Below, piece by piece: positions 25,095 through 32,401 of a stretch of 64,000 nucleotides of DNA. The notes beneath the pieces are model-generated. The model was not told the DNA's origin. It saw only the letters and a list, made by a program, of their open reading frames with translations, and searched no databases. The position numbers were made by a program, and so were the translations under genes. Within the stretch, counting starts at the first letter, position 1. Every line of letters starts with the position of its first letter. Source of the DNA: Alkaliphilus serpentinus (GTDB taxonomy: Bacteria > Bacillota > Clostridia > Peptostreptococcales > Natronincolaceae); the NCBI RefSeq assembly GCF_009017255.1, contig NZ_WBZB01000013.1, positions 1-64,000 on the forward strand, in the 5' to 3' direction.

Positions 25095-25745
25095 CTATTG
25101 TTGTCCGATTTGCTTTGCTACTTCCTCAGCAAAATTCTCTTCTTTCTTTTCAATACCCTCTCCAACCTCGAATCTAACAAATCTTCTTATACTTAGGTTT
25201 TCACCTATTTTTGCAATTTTTTCAGTGAGTAAGTCATTAATAGTTATATCTGGATTCTTAACAAATGGTTGCTCTAATAAACATACTTCTTTATAATACT
25301 TTTCAATTCTTCCTTCAACCATTTTATCAACGATCTTTTCTGGCTTACCTTCATTAAGAGCTTGTTTTCTAAGGATCTCTTTTTCCTTTTCTATGCTTTC
25401 AGCTGGAACTTCTTCCTTCTTAACATATGTAGGATTAGAAGCTGCTATTTGCATTGCTATATCCTTAACAAAGTCCCTAAATTCTTGATTTTTAGCAACG
25501 AAATCTGTTTCTGAGTTAACCTCAACTAAAACTCCGATTCTTCCACCATGTATGTATGATTCTACTAAGCCTTCTGCTGCAACTCTGCCTGCTTTTTTAG
25601 CAACTGCTGCTAAGCCTTTTTCTCTTAATACTTCAACTGCCTTTTCCATGTTCCCATTGGCATCTGTTAATGCCTTTTTACAATCCATCATTCCAGCTCC
25701 AGTTTTTTCACGAAGCTCCTTTACCATTCCGGCTGTAATATTCAT
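25095..25745 (-). CDS. tsf: Elongation factor Ts
   Basis: EF-Ts exchanges nucleotide on EF-Tu. The 216-residue short form shows the N-terminal UBA-like domain ([19 protein letters not shown]) and then [16 protein letters not shown], the EF-Tu-contacting signature. The dimerisation part is shortened, as in other Firmicutes. The start was set at MNITAGMV, with AGGAGG 9 bases upstream; an ATG 51 bases further up lies in a hairpin and lacks a ribosome site. It follows rpsB, the standard pair. Confidence 0.97.
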   Translation of the reverse strand: MNITAGMVKELREKTGAGMMDCKKALTDANGNMEKAVEVLREKGLAAVAKKAGRVAAEGLVESYIHGGRIGVLVEVNSETDFVAKNQEFRDFVKDIAMQIAASNPTYVKKEEVPAESIEKEKEILRKQALNEGKPEKIVDKMVEGRIEKYYKEVCLLEQPFVKNPDITINDLLTEKIAKIGENLSIRRFVRFEVGEGIEKKEENFAEEVAKQIGQQ

Positions 25746-25774
25746 TTGTATACGCCTCCTTCTTAAAATTAATA

Positions 25775-25815
25775 AAGGTAAGGGAGTAAGGGACAACCCC
25801 TTAAACCCTTACCTT
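25775..25815 (-). terminator. Nested hairpin between rpsB and tsf
   Basis: AAGGTAAGGG (25775-25784) pairs with CCCTTACCTT (25806-25815), and a smaller stem TAAGGG/CCCTTA lies inside. On the minus strand TTATTAATTTT follows. It is probably a partial terminator or attenuator that lowers tsf relative to rpsB; such an element is known between rpsB and tsf in E. coli. Confidence 0.55.
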
Positions 25816-25824
25816 GCTTTATTT

Positions 25825-26523
25825 CTATTCTTCAATTTGTTCTCCCTGCTTACCTTCAATTACGGCATTGGCCATGGTAGCAGTTAGTAATTTTACAGCT
25901 CTGATTGCATCATCATTACCTGGTATTACATAGTCTACTTCATCGGGATCACAATTAGTATCTACAATAGCTATAACAGGTATACCTAACTTATGAGCTT
26001 CTTTGATGGCAATTCTCTCTTTTCTTGGATCAACTACAAACAATGCTTCTGGAAGTACGGTCATATCCTTGATTCCACCTAGGAACTTTTCAAGCCTTTC
26101 CATTTCATGTCTAAGCTTAATAACTTCCTTTTTGGGTAGAACCTCAAAGGTTCCATTCTCTTCCATTTTCTCAAGCTCACGTAGACGATCAATCCTGTTT
26201 TTAATGGTACCGTAATTTGTTAGCATACCACCTAACCATCTTTGGTTAACATAGTACATTCCACATCTCTTAGCCTCTTCTTCAATAGCCTCTTGAGCTT
26301 GCTTCTTTGTACCTACGAAAAGGATGTTCTTTCCTTCAGCTGCGATATCCTTCATTATGCTGTAGGCATCTTCAACCTTCTTAACGGTTTTCTGTAGATC
26401 GATGATATAAATACCATTTCTTTCAGTGAAGATATACTCAGCCATCTTAGGATTCCATCTTCTAGTTTGATGTCCAAAATGAACACCTGCTTCAAGTAAC
26501 TGTTTCATAGAAATTACTGACAT
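25825..26523 (-). CDS. rpsB: 30S ribosomal protein S2
   Basis: S2 has 232 residues here. The start [26 protein letters not shown] is unmistakable, followed by [25 protein letters not shown] and the C-terminal [20 protein letters not shown]. The start was set at MSVISM, with AGGAGGTG upstream; an ATG 57 bases further up is unsupported. A consensus-like promoter lies about 110 bases upstream (26630-26658). The gene opens the rpsB-tsf-pyrH-frr group, separate from the motility cluster. Confidence 0.97.
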   Translation of the reverse strand: MSVISMKQLLEAGVHFGHQTRRWNPKMAEYIFTERNGIYIIDLQKTVKKVEDAYSIMKDIAAEGKNILFVGTKKQAQEAIEEEAKRCGMYYVNQRWLGGMLTNYGTIKNRIDRLRELEKMEENGTFEVLPKKEVIKLRHEMERLEKFLGGIKDMTVLPEALFVVDPRKERIAIKEAHKLGIPVIAIVDTNCDPDEVDYVIPGNDDAIRAVKLLTATMANAVIEGKQGEQIEE

Positions 26524-26629
26524 TTTCACTACACCTCCTTTAGTTTTTCCTCCATCCTGATCATTTCTGCCCAGAACCATTAGGCACTACTGGGAAGATT
26601 ACAGAATGTGTGTTTTTCTCACCTATAGT

Positions 26630-26658
26630 ATTTTAACACACTAGGTAATATGAAGCAA
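26630..26658 (-). promoter_or_regulatory. SigA-type promoter of rpsB
   Basis: TTGCTT (26653-26658) and TAAAAT (26630-26635) are 17 bases apart on the minus strand. Transcription would start near 26623, leaving a leader of about 100 bases. The leader contains a CCCAG/CTGGG stem (around 26567-26592), a possible S2 feedback site. Confidence 0.65.
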
Positions 26659-26740
26659 TATTTATTTTTAAATATTTTAAGAAGTTTTATGCACTAGGAT
26701 AACTTTATTATTATAAATTTTAGATTTTAGAAATACGAAT

Positions 26741-26767
26741 AATTAAAAGCTTCGACCTGTCGAAGCT
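26741..26767 (-). terminator. Rho-independent terminator of the motility cluster
   Basis: A perfect 9-bp inverted repeat (AGCTTCGAC/GTCGAAGCT) at 26748-26767 is followed on the minus strand by TTTTAATTATT. It lies after the last gene of the motility cluster and before the rpsB promoter, so it separates the two operons. Confidence 0.75.
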
Positions 26768-26775
26768 ACAACAAT

Positions 26776-26810
26776 TCAACATTCAACATTCAACATTTAA
26801 CATTTAAGAT
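26776..26810 (-). repeat. Tandem 7-base repeat, copy 2
   Basis: On the minus strand the array reads ATCTTAA, ATGTTAA, ATGTTGA, ATGTTGA, ATGTTGA, then ATTG. The unit and the order of variants match the array at 7249-7276, which lies on the plus strand. It sits between the terminator and the stop of the MltG-like gene. Confidence 0.75.
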
Positions 26811-26822
26811 TATAATTGCTTT

Positions 26823-27365
26823 TTAATAATCTAATAATATTTTAACAATTTCATCATAGCTACTGCCCATAGGAATGATTTTTCTACCGATTTTGATTTT
26901 GGTAGCAGCATTATTTATGATAAGGTAGTTTACGAAATCGGAAGCATCTTCAATTGCCCCCTCTTCCATAAGGAGTTGGGCGATCTCTGTGGATATCATT
27001 CCACCAGTGATATAAATTTCGTGATATTCCGATTCCTCTTCGATGGCTTCTACTTCTGGATTTTCAGTTTCTTCTGGATTCTTAATTTCTTCAGGATTAT
27101 CAGCCTCTTCTGTATTTTCTAAACCAGTATTTTCTTCCACCAATGGTTGAAGATCTTCTTCTTCTTTTTCTGGCTCTTCTTGATTATCAAAGTTTTTCTT
27201 TAAATTTTCTATTGATTTTTCTAAATCATTTGTATTCTCTTCTTCTACAATGGGTGTGACATTTTCCTCAGGCATTCTAGGCTCCATGAAGATATTAAAG
27301 GAGGCTGTAAGAATCATTCCAATGCCAAGACCAACGGCTAAGCTCTTTATACAAAAACCCTTCAA
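26823..27365 (-). CDS. Membrane-anchored protein with MltG/YceG-like N-terminal domain only
   Basis: This 180-residue protein has a membrane anchor (about 5-25), a long Glu/Pro/Asn-rich linker (about 35-115) with repeated NPEE/ENPE units, and a compact C-terminal domain. That domain (ITGGMISTEIAQLLMEEGAIEDASDFVNYL, ending IPMGSSYDEIVKILL) resembles the LysM-like part of the MltG/YceG transglycosylase. The catalytic domain is absent, so it may bind or recruit rather than cut. It starts at TTG 6 bases after GAGGTG. It is the last gene of the motility cluster. The similarity is by pattern recognition and moderate in strength. Confidence 0.7.
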   Translation of the reverse strand: MKGFCIKSLAVGLGIGMILTASFNIFMEPRMPEENVTPIVEEENTNDLEKSIENLKKNFDNQEEPEKEEEDLQPLVEENTGLENTEEADNPEEIKNPEETENPEVEAIEEESEYHEIYITGGMISTEIAQLLMEEGAIEDASDFVNYLIINNAATKIKIGRKIIPMGSSYDEIVKILLDY

Positions 27366-27375
27366 TTACTTCACC

Positions 27376-27831
27376 TCATTTTGTAAGCTTTATGACCATT
27401 TCAATTTCACGAATGCTTTTATTCAATTTCTTTGCTATTTCTTCAGCCCTCAATCCCTGCTGATGAAGCTCTATAATATCATGATTTCTTTGGGTAAATA
27501 GATTATAATTGAACTTTTGATTGAAGCTTGTTGCTTCCTCATCATTTTGCTTCTTAACTGCTAAAGCAGCTTCTTTAGCTTTATTATAAACTTCCATTAA
27601 CTGTCTAGTATCTTTTCTAAGCTGAATGATATCTCCCTCAGCTATATCCATTCTAGTTGCCATTTCTTGAAGACTTTCTTGATCTTTATTTCTAATGGAA
27701 TTTCTATTAATGGATGTAAAATCATTATCTTCCTTACTTATCTCATCAGTATGATTTGTCTTAACAATCACATATATCGCTATTATCGTGACGAGGATTC
27801 CTACTAAAACTATTATTGTGTTATAATCCAT
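27376..27831 (-). CDS. Membrane-anchored coiled-coil/HTH protein (DUF6115-like)
   Basis: This 151-residue protein has an N-terminal membrane segment (about 5-23), a polar region, a probable coiled coil (about 55-95) and a helix-turn-helix-like end (IIELHQQGLRAEEIAKKLNKS and onwards). It resembles proteins labelled DUF6115. In B. subtilis the position after sigD is held by swrB, which also has one N-terminal membrane segment and promotes assembly of the export apparatus. A similar role is an inference from position and layout, not from sequence identity. Confidence 0.65.
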   Translation of the reverse strand: MDYNTIIVLVGILVTIIAIYVIVKTNHTDEISKEDNDFTSINRNSIRNKDQESLQEMATRMDIAEGDIIQLRKDTRQLMEVYNKAKEAALAVKKQNDEEATSFNQKFNYNLFTQRNHDIIELHQQGLRAEEIAKKLNKSIREIEMVIKLTK

Positions 27832-27842
27832 ATTACACCTCT

Positions 27843-28169
27843 TTATATCATAATATCAATTTTATCACCAATTCCACTCTTTGTTTTAGGTTTATTTTCC
27901 TGATTATGACTTGCTGAATTTTGCCCTTCTCTTCTCTTTTTTCCTTGATAAGACCCCTTACCCTTTTTATTCTCTTCTCTACCTATGTTTTTTTTATTGG
28001 ATTTTTCAGTATTTTCAGGTCTATGTAGCTTTTTCTCAGTATCTTGATTAATTTTTTGCTGGAGAAATTGGTTGGTATCCTTAAAGCGATTGACATCATC
28101 CTGTTTTATTTTAGACTCCTTTATTGAATTAGCATAGGTTAAATGATAATCTACTGGTTTAATAGACAT
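27843..28169 (-). CDS. Conserved-position hypothetical protein, Lys/Asn-rich
   Basis: I do not recognise this 108-residue protein. The first 45 residues look helical (YANSIKESKIKQDDVNRF and onwards). The rest is a highly charged, low-complexity Lys/Asn/Glu-rich tail that is probably disordered. No membrane segment or known motif is visible. GGGGGA precedes the ATG, and the gene is tightly spaced between the FapA-like gene and the DUF6115-like gene, so it is probably expressed with the motility cluster. Confidence 0.6.
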   Translation of the reverse strand: MSIKPVDYHLTYANSIKESKIKQDDVNRFKDTNQFLQQKINQDTEKKLHRPENTEKSNKKNIGREENKKGKGSYQGKKRREGQNSASHNQENKPKTKSGIGDKIDIMI

Positions 28170-28180
28170 TATAATTCCCC

Positions 28181-30025
28181 CTAATTTTCATAAGGACCGA
28201 TTCTTACATCTCCATCCTTTCTAAATAAAGTACTGTGGGACAATTCATCATTAATATGCCTTGAAGAATTCAAAATGGTTACCTTAACCCCTGGGTATAT
28301 AGTCCCAGAAATATGAATCTTTCCTCTGTCCATAGCTTGAATTTTTGTTTCAAGAACCAATTCTTCCTCTTTTAGCTTTTGTAGCTTGTCCTTTAGAAAT
28401 TCATAGGTTTTAATAGATTTCACAAAAATTTCTTCTTTAGACTTAGGTAACTGGTTGGATTTTGCTGCTCTACTTAGTAAATCTATAGTCTTTTTTAAAT
28501 GATCCATGTTTCTTTCTGTTTCTTGAATGAGATGTCTTACTTCATCGTATTTTGCCTTTTCCTCAGGATCAATACCAACCTCTAACTTAGTTTGGGTACC
28601 CATGTGGGAGCCTAGGGTTTTTGCCCGTATTTCATCACCAGCTTTAATCTCGCCCCCCACCATCAAACCTTTTTTACCAATAACTAAAATTTTACCTTTA
28701 GCATAGACATTACTATGAAGAATACAATCAGATTCTACATTACCATGAACATTAATATTTGCACTTTCAATATACTTTGCAAATAGGTTTCCCTCACATT
28801 CAAGGTAGCACTGATTACTTCCTTGAACTCCTCTATTTAGGATTATGTCACCCTTAGCATATAAATTGGCTCCTTCAACAACTCCATGGACCTCAATATT
28901 ACCTTCAGCCTTTATAGTAAACCCTGCTTTAACATTACCTCTAACATTAATTGAACCGTTGAAGGTGATGTTTCCTGTTGAGTTATCTACATCATTATGA
29001 ATGGTATAGACTTCATTAACTACGATTTTTCCATCTAGTATTAAGGCTTCCCCTTCAATAGTAGAGTATAGCTTTAAGCCATCGGCACTTGTAACAGTAT
29101 TTTTTCCTCCTCTAAGCTTAAAATCTCTTCCAGCCTTTGGTTTTATTACATTACCAAATACATCATAGCCTTCTACACCAGGGGTAGGGGGAATCGCCTC
29201 AGCCAAAAGCTGCCCTTTGTTTACATTGCTAACAATATCAAGGGTTTTAAAATCTACTGAACCATCTTCTAATAGAATGGGTTTATAATCCTTCGAAGTT
29301 TTAAAATAGTGGGCTATTTTTCCATCTATCCCATTAACAGGCTCTTTTCCTATTGCAATCTTCAAGAAGGTTTCTGTTATTTTTCCATTCACCATATTCT
29401 CCAATTGGTTATATTGAACACCATAGGTTATACCATGTTCATTAATTGCTTCCTTTAAGGTTTCAAGGGTAAAAAACTTACCACCTATAGGTTCAGTAAG
29501 GAGGATTTTTGCTTCCATTTTATTTTTACTAATTTCAAATTTTGCTGTACTATCAATGATCTTTTCATCTTGGGGTGGTGCAATTATAAAGGACTTTTGC
29601 TTCTCGTTGATGGCTGAAGTGATGTTAATTAAATCGAAGCCCTCTATAGCTTTGCTTTTGATGAAATCAAGTATATCGTCAACTTCTTCTCTAGCTTTTT
29701 TGTTACTTCCATGATTAACTGTTAAATAAATTCCATCTTCTTTAAAATCAATGGTAAAATATCGATTTTCTTCATTATTCCTATCAGTGGTCAGTATTTT
29801 ATCCAACTGAAGATTTAAATCATCCTCAGAAACAGTTACAGCTGTTTGATGGTTATCCTTAGGAACTATTTTTAACTTTGTAAACCCCTTTCTAAAGAGG
29901 GATCCCTTTTTTTCTTCTAGAATTTCAACCTCTACTTGATCTTCTTTAAGATTCAAATGCTCTAACGCTTTATTAAGCGTTTCGTGATAGTTTTCTCCTT
30001 CAAAGATTTGATGATCCCTAGCCAT
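28181..30025 (-). CDS. FapA/DUF342 protein with N-terminal Jag-N domain
   Basis: This 614-residue protein begins with a Jag-N-like domain (IFEGENYHETLNKALEHLNL, then EEKKGSLFRKGF). The long DUF342/FapA region follows. Its centre is a beta-helix of repeated hydrophobic-Gly units (GNIEVHGVVEGANLYAKGDI, GNVESDCILHSNVYAKGKI), and a coiled coil lies near the C-terminus (about 500-560). FapA-type proteins are thought to be polymeric scaffolds; in Vibrio, FapA affects polar localisation. The start was set at MARDHQ with GGGAGGGG 6 bases upstream. It lies directly after sigD in the motility cluster. The exact role is unknown. Confidence 0.8.
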   Translation of the reverse strand: MARDHQIFEGENYHETLNKALEHLNLKEDQVEVEILEEKKGSLFRKGFTKLKIVPKDNHQTAVTVSEDDLNLQLDKILTTDRNNEENRYFTIDFKEDGIYLTVNHGSNKKAREEVDDILDFIKSKAIEGFDLINITSAINEKQKSFIIAPPQDEKIIDSTAKFEISKNKMEAKILLTEPIGGKFFTLETLKEAINEHGITYGVQYNQLENMVNGKITETFLKIAIGKEPVNGIDGKIAHYFKTSKDYKPILLEDGSVDFKTLDIVSNVNKGQLLAEAIPPTPGVEGYDVFGNVIKPKAGRDFKLRGGKNTVTSADGLKLYSTIEGEALILDGKIVVNEVYTIHNDVDNSTGNITFNGSINVRGNVKAGFTIKAEGNIEVHGVVEGANLYAKGDIILNRGVQGSNQCYLECEGNLFAKYIESANINVHGNVESDCILHSNVYAKGKILVIGKKGLMVGGEIKAGDEIRAKTLGSHMGTQTKLEVGIDPEEKAKYDEVRHLIQETERNMDHLKKTIDLLSRAAKSNQLPKSKEEIFVKSIKTYEFLKDKLQKLKEEELVLETKIQAMDRGKIHISGTIYPGVKVTILNSSRHINDELSHSTLFRKDGDVRIGPYEN

Positions 30026-30064
30026 CTTGTCCCCTCCCACTGATATCATAATAAATTGCTTTCA

Positions 30065-30787
30065 TTAAGTTAGCTTACTCTTTAATCTAGAAATTGCTTT
30101 GGAATGTAATTGAGAAACTCGAGATTCCGATATTCCTAATATAGCTCCAATTTCTTTATAGGTTAATTCCTCAAAATAATATAAGGATATTACTTGTTTT
30201 TCTCTTTCAGGCAATAGTTCTATGGAGGTCTGTAAAATCTGTTTAGTCTCCTGACCGCATAAAATTTCTTCAGGGGTATTCTCCTTTGATCCTGATAGAT
30301 TTTTAATGCTACCTTCCAATAGATTTTCTTCTAATGATACAATATTCAGATTATTTATTTGCTGAAGTAATGAATGAAACTCATCTACAGAAATTAGGAG
30401 CTCATCTGCAATTTCAGTATCTGTTGCATTTCTTCCATGTTGATTTTCAAGTTTTCGATAGGCAACCTCTACTGTCTTAGCCTTCTGTCTTATAGATCTT
30501 GGTATCCAATCTAAGTTTCTTAGCTGATCTATAATAGCACCTCTAATTCTGATTTGAGCATAGGTTTCGAATTTGACATTTTTATCTATTTCAAATTTTT
30601 CAATGGCATCAATTAAGCCAAAAATACCATAGCTAACTAAATCATCATATTCCACATTGGTGCCATAGTTTGAATATAATCTACCAGCGATGATTTTAAC
30701 CAGTTCAATATAAGCCTCAATAAGGGAATGTTTTGAAATTACGTCATTATTGTTTTTATAGTTTTGCCACAGTTTGATGTGTTCCAT
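30065..30787 (-). CDS. sigD: Flagellar/motility sigma factor SigD (FliA/WhiG family)
   Basis: This sigma-28 family factor of 240 residues directs late flagellar, chemotaxis and autolysin genes. Region 2 (EYDDLVSYGIFGLIDAIEKF and RIRGAIIDQLRNLDWIPRSIR) and region 4 (LPEREKQVISLYYFEELTYK, then GAILGISESRVSQLHSKA) are clear. The start was set at MEHIKLW, with AGGGAGG upstream. It lies near the end of the motility cluster after cheD, as in B. subtilis. Its anti-sigma factor FlgM is not in this window. Confidence 0.95.
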   Translation of the reverse strand: MEHIKLWQNYKNNNDVISKHSLIEAYIELVKIIAGRLYSNYGTNVEYDDLVSYGIFGLIDAIEKFEIDKNVKFETYAQIRIRGAIIDQLRNLDWIPRSIRQKAKTVEVAYRKLENQHGRNATDTEIADELLISVDEFHSLLQQINNLNIVSLEENLLEGSIKNLSGSKENTPEEILCGQETKQILQTSIELLPEREKQVISLYYFEELTYKEIGAILGISESRVSQLHSKAISRLKSKLT

Positions 30788-30822
30788 TGAAAACCTCCCT
30801 ACTTCACCCTTTAACAAATCAC

Positions 30823-31311
30823 CTATATGGTTTTTACTCCATGTCCAATGGTTTTAACCAATAAATCGCCTGTTTCAGAATAAAATTCGATGGTTCTTCC
30901 GTGGTTACCACCGGTGTCTTCTGAAAGAATGGGAATTTTACTAGCCGCTAATATTTCTTTTGTAGCCACAGTATTACGGTATCCTATTTTCATTAAGTCG
31001 CTACCATTATTTCCAAAGGAGAACATTTGCGATCCACCTGCAATTTTTGCTGATATTCTACTTAATACGGCTCCTTGATTAAGCATCTCCTGAATCAGTA
31101 GCTCTATAGCAGTATCAGCAAATTTAGCAGGATTTGAATTGTTTTTTATTTGTTGACTGGAGGGTAGCATAATATGGGCTAATCCAGCAATTTTTTTATA
31201 TTTGTCGTATAATGCTATTCCTACACAAGATCCTAGACCTAATGTGGTTAATACATCCGGTTCTATAACTACTTTTAAATCTGCCATCCCTACCTTTATA
31301 ACCCTTTGCAT
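30823..31311 (-). CDS. cheD: Chemoreceptor glutamine deamidase CheD
   Basis: CheD (162 residues) deamidates receptor glutamines and binds CheC. The catalytic Cys29 in TLGLGSCVGI and His46 in AGLAHIMLP are visible, with the Thr-containing AKIAGGSQMFSF motif further on. The start ATG follows the cheC stop directly (TAGATG). A second ATG at residue 9 (MADLKV) is a possible alternative start. Confidence 0.95.
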   Translation of the reverse strand: MQRVIKVGMADLKVVIEPDVLTTLGLGSCVGIALYDKYKKIAGLAHIMLPSSQQIKNNSNPAKFADTAIELLIQEMLNQGAVLSRISAKIAGGSQMFSFGNNGSDLMKIGYRNTVATKEILAASKIPILSEDTGGNHGRTIEFYSETGDLLVKTIGHGVKTI

Positions 31312-31929
31312 CTACATATACACTCCTAAACTTTCCAGTAATTTATCGAAGGAATTACTATCGGGGATTAAGAAAAAGTTCCCCTTAACCTTATAGCTAC
31401 CTTCAGATAATAACGTTTCAATCAATACAACCTTATCACTGGTTTGAGAAAATTGTATGGCTGGAACACTTAGTATAGCTCCTGCCATATCAATACATAG
31501 TGATGGTACAGATAGCTTTAGATTTAAACCAGTTAAGGCAGATAAGGAGTTAAGGTAAGAGCCACAAAGGATATTGCCTACCTCTTGTAAAGCAGATCTA
31601 TCCATTTCATCAAATTCTTCCGACATATCTTCTCTTCCCATTAACATGTTGGTTAATACCTTTGATGAAGCGATATCTAATAAAAACATAATATTACCAG
31701 AAATATCTCCTTCAACAAGAAAATAAATTCCTGCCACCACCATCTCTTCGCCACCAAGGATGGCAGCGACGCCTTCAAAGGGTAATATTTGCACAATAGG
31801 TACAGCCATATCAATCCGCTTGTTAATCATCTTAGCCAAGGCAGAAGCAGCATTACCTGAGCCAATATTACCAATTTCCCTTAGTACATCCAAATGAAGG
31901 TTATTTAAATCATCAATTGAAAAAGACAT
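31312..31929 (-). CDS. cheC: CheY-P phosphatase CheC
   Basis: CheC (205 residues) dephosphorylates CheY-P and is regulated by CheD. Both active-site motifs are intact: EIGNIGSGNA followed by a Pro about 25 residues later, and EVGNILCGSYLN followed by SVP. Two active sites match CheC rather than the one-site CheX. The gene is packed between cheW and cheD, matching their functional pairing. Confidence 0.95.
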   Translation of the reverse strand: MSFSIDDLNNLHLDVLREIGNIGSGNAASALAKMINKRIDMAVPIVQILPFEGVAAILGGEEMVVAGIYFLVEGDISGNIMFLLDIASSKVLTNMLMGREDMSEEFDEMDRSALQEVGNILCGSYLNSLSALTGLNLKLSVPSLCIDMAGAILSVPAIQFSQTSDKVVLIETLLSEGSYKVKGNFFLIPDSNSFDKLLESLGVYM

Positions 31930-31941
31930 TCATACACCACC

Positions 31942-32388
31942 TTAATTAGCTTCAATTCCAAGTATTTTGTAGATATTAACGATTATAATCATTCTGTCCT
32001 TCACTTTGCCTATTCCACTAATATAATCATCATCAAAGGAATTAACAAAATTAGTGGTTTTATCAATATCATCAGGTTCTATTGTTAGGACCTCTGAGGA
32101 GCCTTCAACTAGGAAACCCACATTGATGTCCTCTAGGGCCAATACGATAATCCTAGACTCCTCCGTCAACTCCTTATCTTGAAATTGAAACCTACGTCTT
32201 AAATCTATAACAGGAACTACTTCCCCCCTTAGGTTAATTACACCCTTAACATAATGGGGAGAATTGGGTACTCTAGTAATTTCAGTAACCTTTTCTATGG
32301 TTTCAACAAAGGTAATAGGCACACCATAAAATTCATCCTCAAGTTTAAAAATGACATATTGCTTATTGTTTTCTACATTTGCATTCAA
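31942..32388 (-). CDS. cheW: Chemotaxis coupling protein CheW
   Basis: CheW (148 residues) links receptors to CheA. It is a single CheW/SH3-like domain with YVIFKLEDEFYGVPI, the ITRVPNSPHYVKGVINLRGEV signature and VIDLRRRF. GAGGT precedes the ATG. It lies 13 bases after cheA. Confidence 0.96.
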   Translation of the reverse strand: MNANVENNKQYVIFKLEDEFYGVPITFVETIEKVTEITRVPNSPHYVKGVINLRGEVVPVIDLRRRFQFQDKELTEESRIIVLALEDINVGFLVEGSSEVLTIEPDDIDKTTNFVNSFDDDYISGIGKVKDRMIIIVNIYKILGIEAN

Positions 32389-32401
32389 GCTACCTCACCC
32401 C

